Shown: positions 61,794 through 64,000 of the stretch, one piece after another
How the letters are laid out: each line of letters starts with the position of its first letter
Position numbering within the stretch: the first letter of the stretch is position 1
Source of the DNA: Bermanella sp047621325
GTDB lineage: Bacteria; Pseudomonadota; Gammaproteobacteria; Pseudomonadales; Oceanobacteraceae
Direction of reading: 5' to 3'
Length of the DNA: 64,000 bases
NCBI GenBank assembly: GCA_047621325.1
Contig: JBLHLT010000015.1
Location: 26,887 to 90,886 of the forward strand
The notes under the pieces: generated by a model
Told to the model about the DNA's origin: nothing
What the model saw: the letters and a program-made list of their open reading frames with translations, nothing else
Database searches by the model: none
Program-made: the position numbers and the translations under genes

Positions 61794-63146
61794 TTGCCCT
61801 TGTTTACATCGTTCGATTTGCAACCACCGCTGTTAAAAGCCATTGAAGCCTTGAGCTTTAAAACCCCTACCCCTGTTCAAGTTCAGGCGATTCCTGAAGC
61901 CTTGAAGCACAGGGACTTAATGGTCTGTGCACAAACCGGCAGCGGTAAAAGTGCGGCTTTTTTACTGCCAATACTCAACCAGCTCATCACTAAAGCCGCA
62001 CCCGACTCAAAAACCCGTGCATTGGTACTAGTACCCACACGCGAACTGGCTCGCCAGCTATTAAAGCAAACCGAAGCACTGGCAAAATTCAGTAAAATTC
62101 AGGTGGCCTCGATTACTGGCGGACAAGAATTTAAATTTCAGGCGGCTTTATTCCGTAAAAATCCAGAGGTCATAATTGCCACCCCTGGCCGTTTACTTGA
62201 GCACATGGGCAAAAGTGAACACCTTTTAGAAGATGTCGAAGTATTAGTGCTCGACGAAGCCGACCGCATGCTCGACATGGGTTTCTCTGAAGATGTGCTC
62301 AACATTGCAAACCAATGCACCCAAGCAGACCGTCAAACCATGCTGTTTTCAGCCACACTGAAACAAAAAGGCATGTACGAAGTTATTAAAAATGTCTTAA
62401 ACAACCCACTTAATATCATGGTTGATAACTTTAAAGGCGAACACGAAAGCATCGCACAAGAAGTCATGCTAGCCGATGACGACAAACACAAGCAGCGCTT
62501 ATTAACCTGGTTGTTATCAAACAAAACATTTCGCCAAGCCATCGTATTCGTCAATACCAAAGTTAAAGCCGAAAGCCTTTACCACTTTTTGGAATACCAC
62601 AATGTAAACGCAGGTGTACTACAAGGTGATATGACTCAAGACGAGCGTAACCATGTCATGGTGCGTATGCAGCAAGGTGGCTTTGATGTATTAGTGGCAA
62701 CCGATGTGGCGGCCCGTGGCCTTGACGTTAAAAAAATCGATCTCGTCGTAAACGTTGATATGCCACGCAGCGGCGATGATTATGTACACCGTATTGGCCG
62801 CACAGGCCGTGCAGGCGAACAAGGACTTGCGGTATCGTTAGTTGATCATACCGAGTGGAATTTAAAATGTGCTATTGAACGTTATCTGCGTATTGAAATG
62901 GCACCGAAAAAAGCCAAAGGATTAGAGGGTAAATACAAAGGCCCTAAAAATATGAAATCCAACGGCAAGCCCGTCGGCAAAAAATCGCCTAAGAAAAAAG
63001 ACGGCAAAAAAACCACGGCTAAAAAATCTACCAACAAAGTTGCTAATGGCAAAAAGCCTAGCCCTAAAAAGCCGAGTTCACAAAAACCAGCAACGCCTCG
63101 TTTTGGCGATGGCAGTGCCCCATTTAAACCTAAAAGCAGTTCGTAA
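61794..63146 (+). CDS. DEAD-box RNA helicase (RhlE/SrmB type)
   Basis: A 450-residue helicase with Q motif TPTPVQVQAIPEAL, Walker A AQTGSGKSAAFLLP, PTRELARQ, TPGRLLEHM, Walker B VLDEADRMLD, SAT in FSATL, and C-terminal ATDVAARGLDV and HRIGRTGRAG. A basic Lys/Pro/Ser-rich tail (about 375-450) likely binds RNA. Starts with TTG at 61794; another TTG is six bases later and no ATG fits, so the exact start is uncertain. Confidence 0.93.
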   Translation: MPLFTSFDLQPPLLKAIEALSFKTPTPVQVQAIPEALKHRDLMVCAQTGSGKSAAFLLPILNQLITKAAPDSKTRALVLVPTRELARQLLKQTEALAKFSKIQVASITGGQEFKFQAALFRKNPEVIIATPGRLLEHMGKSEHLLEDVEVLVLDEADRMLDMGFSEDVLNIANQCTQADRQTMLFSATLKQKGMYEVIKNVLNNPLNIMVDNFKGEHESIAQEVMLADDDKHKQRLLTWLLSNKTFRQAIVFVNTKVKAESLYHFLEYHNVNAGVLQGDMTQDERNHVMVRMQQGGFDVLVATDVAARGLDVKKIDLVVNVDMPRSGDDYVHRIGRTGRAGEQGLAVSLVDHTEWNLKCAIERYLRIEMAPKKAKGLEGKYKGPKNMKSNGKPVGKKSPKKKDGKKTTAKKSTNKVANGKKPSPKKPSSQKPATPRFGDGSAPFKPKSSS

Positions 63147-63192
63147 GATCTGCTTTTAGTAAAACAGTTAATCATTATATAAAGGGTTTGAT

Positions 63193-63612
63193 ATGAAATA
63201 TTTCTGGATGTCCGTACGCTTTATTTTAGCCAAAGTTATTTTATTGGCTGATTTTTGTTATCGTCCAAGAGGCGTCAAACGCAATGCAGCAAAACAAGCT
63301 GAATTAGATGAGCAATGCCAGCAACTAGCTTTGTATCAATACGCCGCATGCCCCTTTTGCGTAAAAGTACGCTGGTCAATGAAACGCAATAATATGAAAA
63401 TTAAGTTGTGTGATGCTAAGCATAATGAAGAAATTGCATACGAGCTTGAAAACCAAGGTGGTAAACTAAAAGTGCCTTGTTTGAAAATCACACATTTAGA
63501 TGGCACTAGCCAGTGGATGTATGAATCAAAAGATATTATTGCTTATTTACAAAACATTGCAGACGGCGATACTCGTATTCAATTAGAGCCAAGCTTAGCC
63601 AAAGCCAGTTAA
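63193..63612 (+). CDS. Glutaredoxin-like protein
   Basis: A 139-residue protein with a hydrophobic N-terminal segment (about 5-22) and a glutaredoxin domain (about 45-135) with CPFC redox motif (YQYAACPFCVKVRWSM), the cis-Pro region KVPCLKI and the C-terminal helix ESKDIIAYLQNI. It follows the helicase gene by 46 bp. The N-terminal segment suggests a membrane anchor with the domain in the cytosol. ATG has AAAGGG upstream. Confidence 0.87.
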   Translation: MKYFWMSVRFILAKVILLADFCYRPRGVKRNAAKQAELDEQCQQLALYQYAACPFCVKVRWSMKRNNMKIKLCDAKHNEEIAYELENQGGKLKVPCLKITHLDGTSQWMYESKDIIAYLQNIADGDTRIQLEPSLAKAS

Positions 63613-63811
63613 TTAAACAGTCTGATGTCTAATCGCTAACATAATACTTAAAAAGTTAACCCTTTTGGGTTTAACTACCACTCCCACGCAAGTGGGGGTT
63701 TATTCCCCTTCCTTGATTCAAATCTAAATTCATACTTCTTTATTTAAACATATACATTTATTGCACTGAAAATCTGTGTCAGCTTGATTAAATGAAACGC
63801 TTTCATTGGAT

Positions 63812-63826
63812 ACCCGCCTTCGCGGG
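63812..63826. repeat. REP-like palindrome
   Basis: ACCCGC, loop CTTC, GCGGG within GGATACCCGCCTTCGCGGGC. This resembles the short palindromic REP elements dispersed in many proteobacterial genomes. Only one clear copy is in the window. Confidence 0.55.
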
Positions 63827-63915
63827 CAAGACAGCTGGAATCAATGCTAAACCCTACCGTCACTCCCACGCAGGTGCACTGCTGTCCGGAATAAATAGTC
63901 ATAATAAGCTATAGG

Positions 63916-63980
63916 TGTTGCAGAGCCTGCCTTTGGCAGGTATAGATTAAGATCCGACTCAAAATCTAAGCTCTGCAACA
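63916..63980. repeat. Branched inverted-repeat element
   Basis: TGTTGCAGAGC and its exact reverse complement GCTCTGCAACA (11 bp) enclose two inner hairpins: CCTGCC-TTT-GGCAGG (63926-63940) and TAGATT with AATCTA (63943-63968). The whole could fold into a compact three-way junction. It may be a MITE-like or REP-like element, or part of a mobile element end beyond the window. Confidence 0.6.
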
Positions 63981-64000
63981 TGTATAGAAATACCCGATTT

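Larger units (their letters stand above)
63613..64000. other. Intergenic region with REP-like palindromes
   Basis: A 388-base stretch to the window end with no credible ORF. It holds a small hairpin (GTTAACCC, TTTT, GGGTTTAAC, 63653-63674) that may end the grx transcript, two copies of CACTCCCACGCA (63679-63690 and 63861-63872), a palindrome ACCCGC-CTTC-GCGGG near 63812-63826, and a branched inverted-repeat element at 63916-63980. These are typical of dispersed non-coding repeats. Confidence 0.6.

Noticed and set aside
63916..63980. Integron attC site
   Set aside because: The outer repeats do not fit the RYYYAAC/GTTRRRY core sites and there is no integrase or cassette array in the window.
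63893..64000. Terminal inverted repeat of an insertion sequence (GCTGTCCGGAATAAATAG)
   Set aside because: It looks like it could be an element end, but no transposase fragment is seen inside the window and the sequence stops too soon to judge.

Overview
The window comes from the chromosome of a low-GC, motile marine-type gammaproteobacterium. The FlrA/FlrB/FlrC (FleQ/FleS/FleR) flagellar cascade, the HptB-HsbR-HsbA module, and the conserved sdhE-ygfX/ygfZ neighbourhood all fit the Oceanospirillales/Pseudomonadales side of the class. Genus cannot be fixed from the sequence alone.

Region 1 (1-24.9 kb, almost all on the minus strand) is a flagellar and chemotaxis island. In transcription order it runs fliS (own sigma-28-type promoter), flrA, flrB-flrC (strong sigma-54-type promoter), then one very long run: fliE-F-G-H-I-J, a STAS protein, cheY, cheA, cheW, an MCP with PAS domains, cheR, cheD, cheB, hsbA, hsbR, hptB and fliK. 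fliL follows with its own sigma-54-type promoter and begins the next operon beyond the window edge. Flagellar export and switch genes, a complete chemotaxis system and a partner-switching module are therefore interleaved.

Region 2 (25.1-32 kb) holds a plus-strand TPR-methyltransferase gene, preceded by a near-consensus sigma-54-type promoter that suggests membership of the flagellar regulon. It is followed by a 1559-residue minus-strand lipoprotein with two long Pro-Val-Asp repeat tracts, encoded by 9-bp tandem repeats, and one c-type heme motif.

Region 3 (32.3-43 kb) is the most interesting part. A nine-gene minus-strand operon encodes one ExbB/TolQ-like protein, two ExbD/TolR-like proteins (one lacking the channel Asp), a TonB/AgmX-like protein, two TPR lipoproteins, another TPR protein and small exported proteins. 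Facing it is a plus-strand pair encoding an SH3-beta-barrel fusion and a second outer-membrane barrel. The layout resembles the core of the Myxococcus Agl/Glt (Nfs) trans-envelope machine. Two tandem fibro-slime/PA14-like secreted proteins with duplicated upstream regions follow (43-44.9 kb).

Region 4 (45-63.6 kb) is mostly housekeeping: CvfB, TPMT, ygfX-sdhE facing ygfZ, an HDOD protein, a GNAT, a hotdog protein, an exported M19-like dipeptidase, a type III PLP decarboxylase, an exported subtilase with a GlyGly-CTERM-like tail and a small lipoprotein partner, a NhaP2-type antiporter, a zinc alcohol dehydrogenase, a DEAD-box helicase and a glutaredoxin-like protein. The last 390 bases hold REP-like palindromes and a branched inverted-repeat element. 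No tRNA, rRNA, CRISPR array, prophage or intact insertion sequence was recognised.
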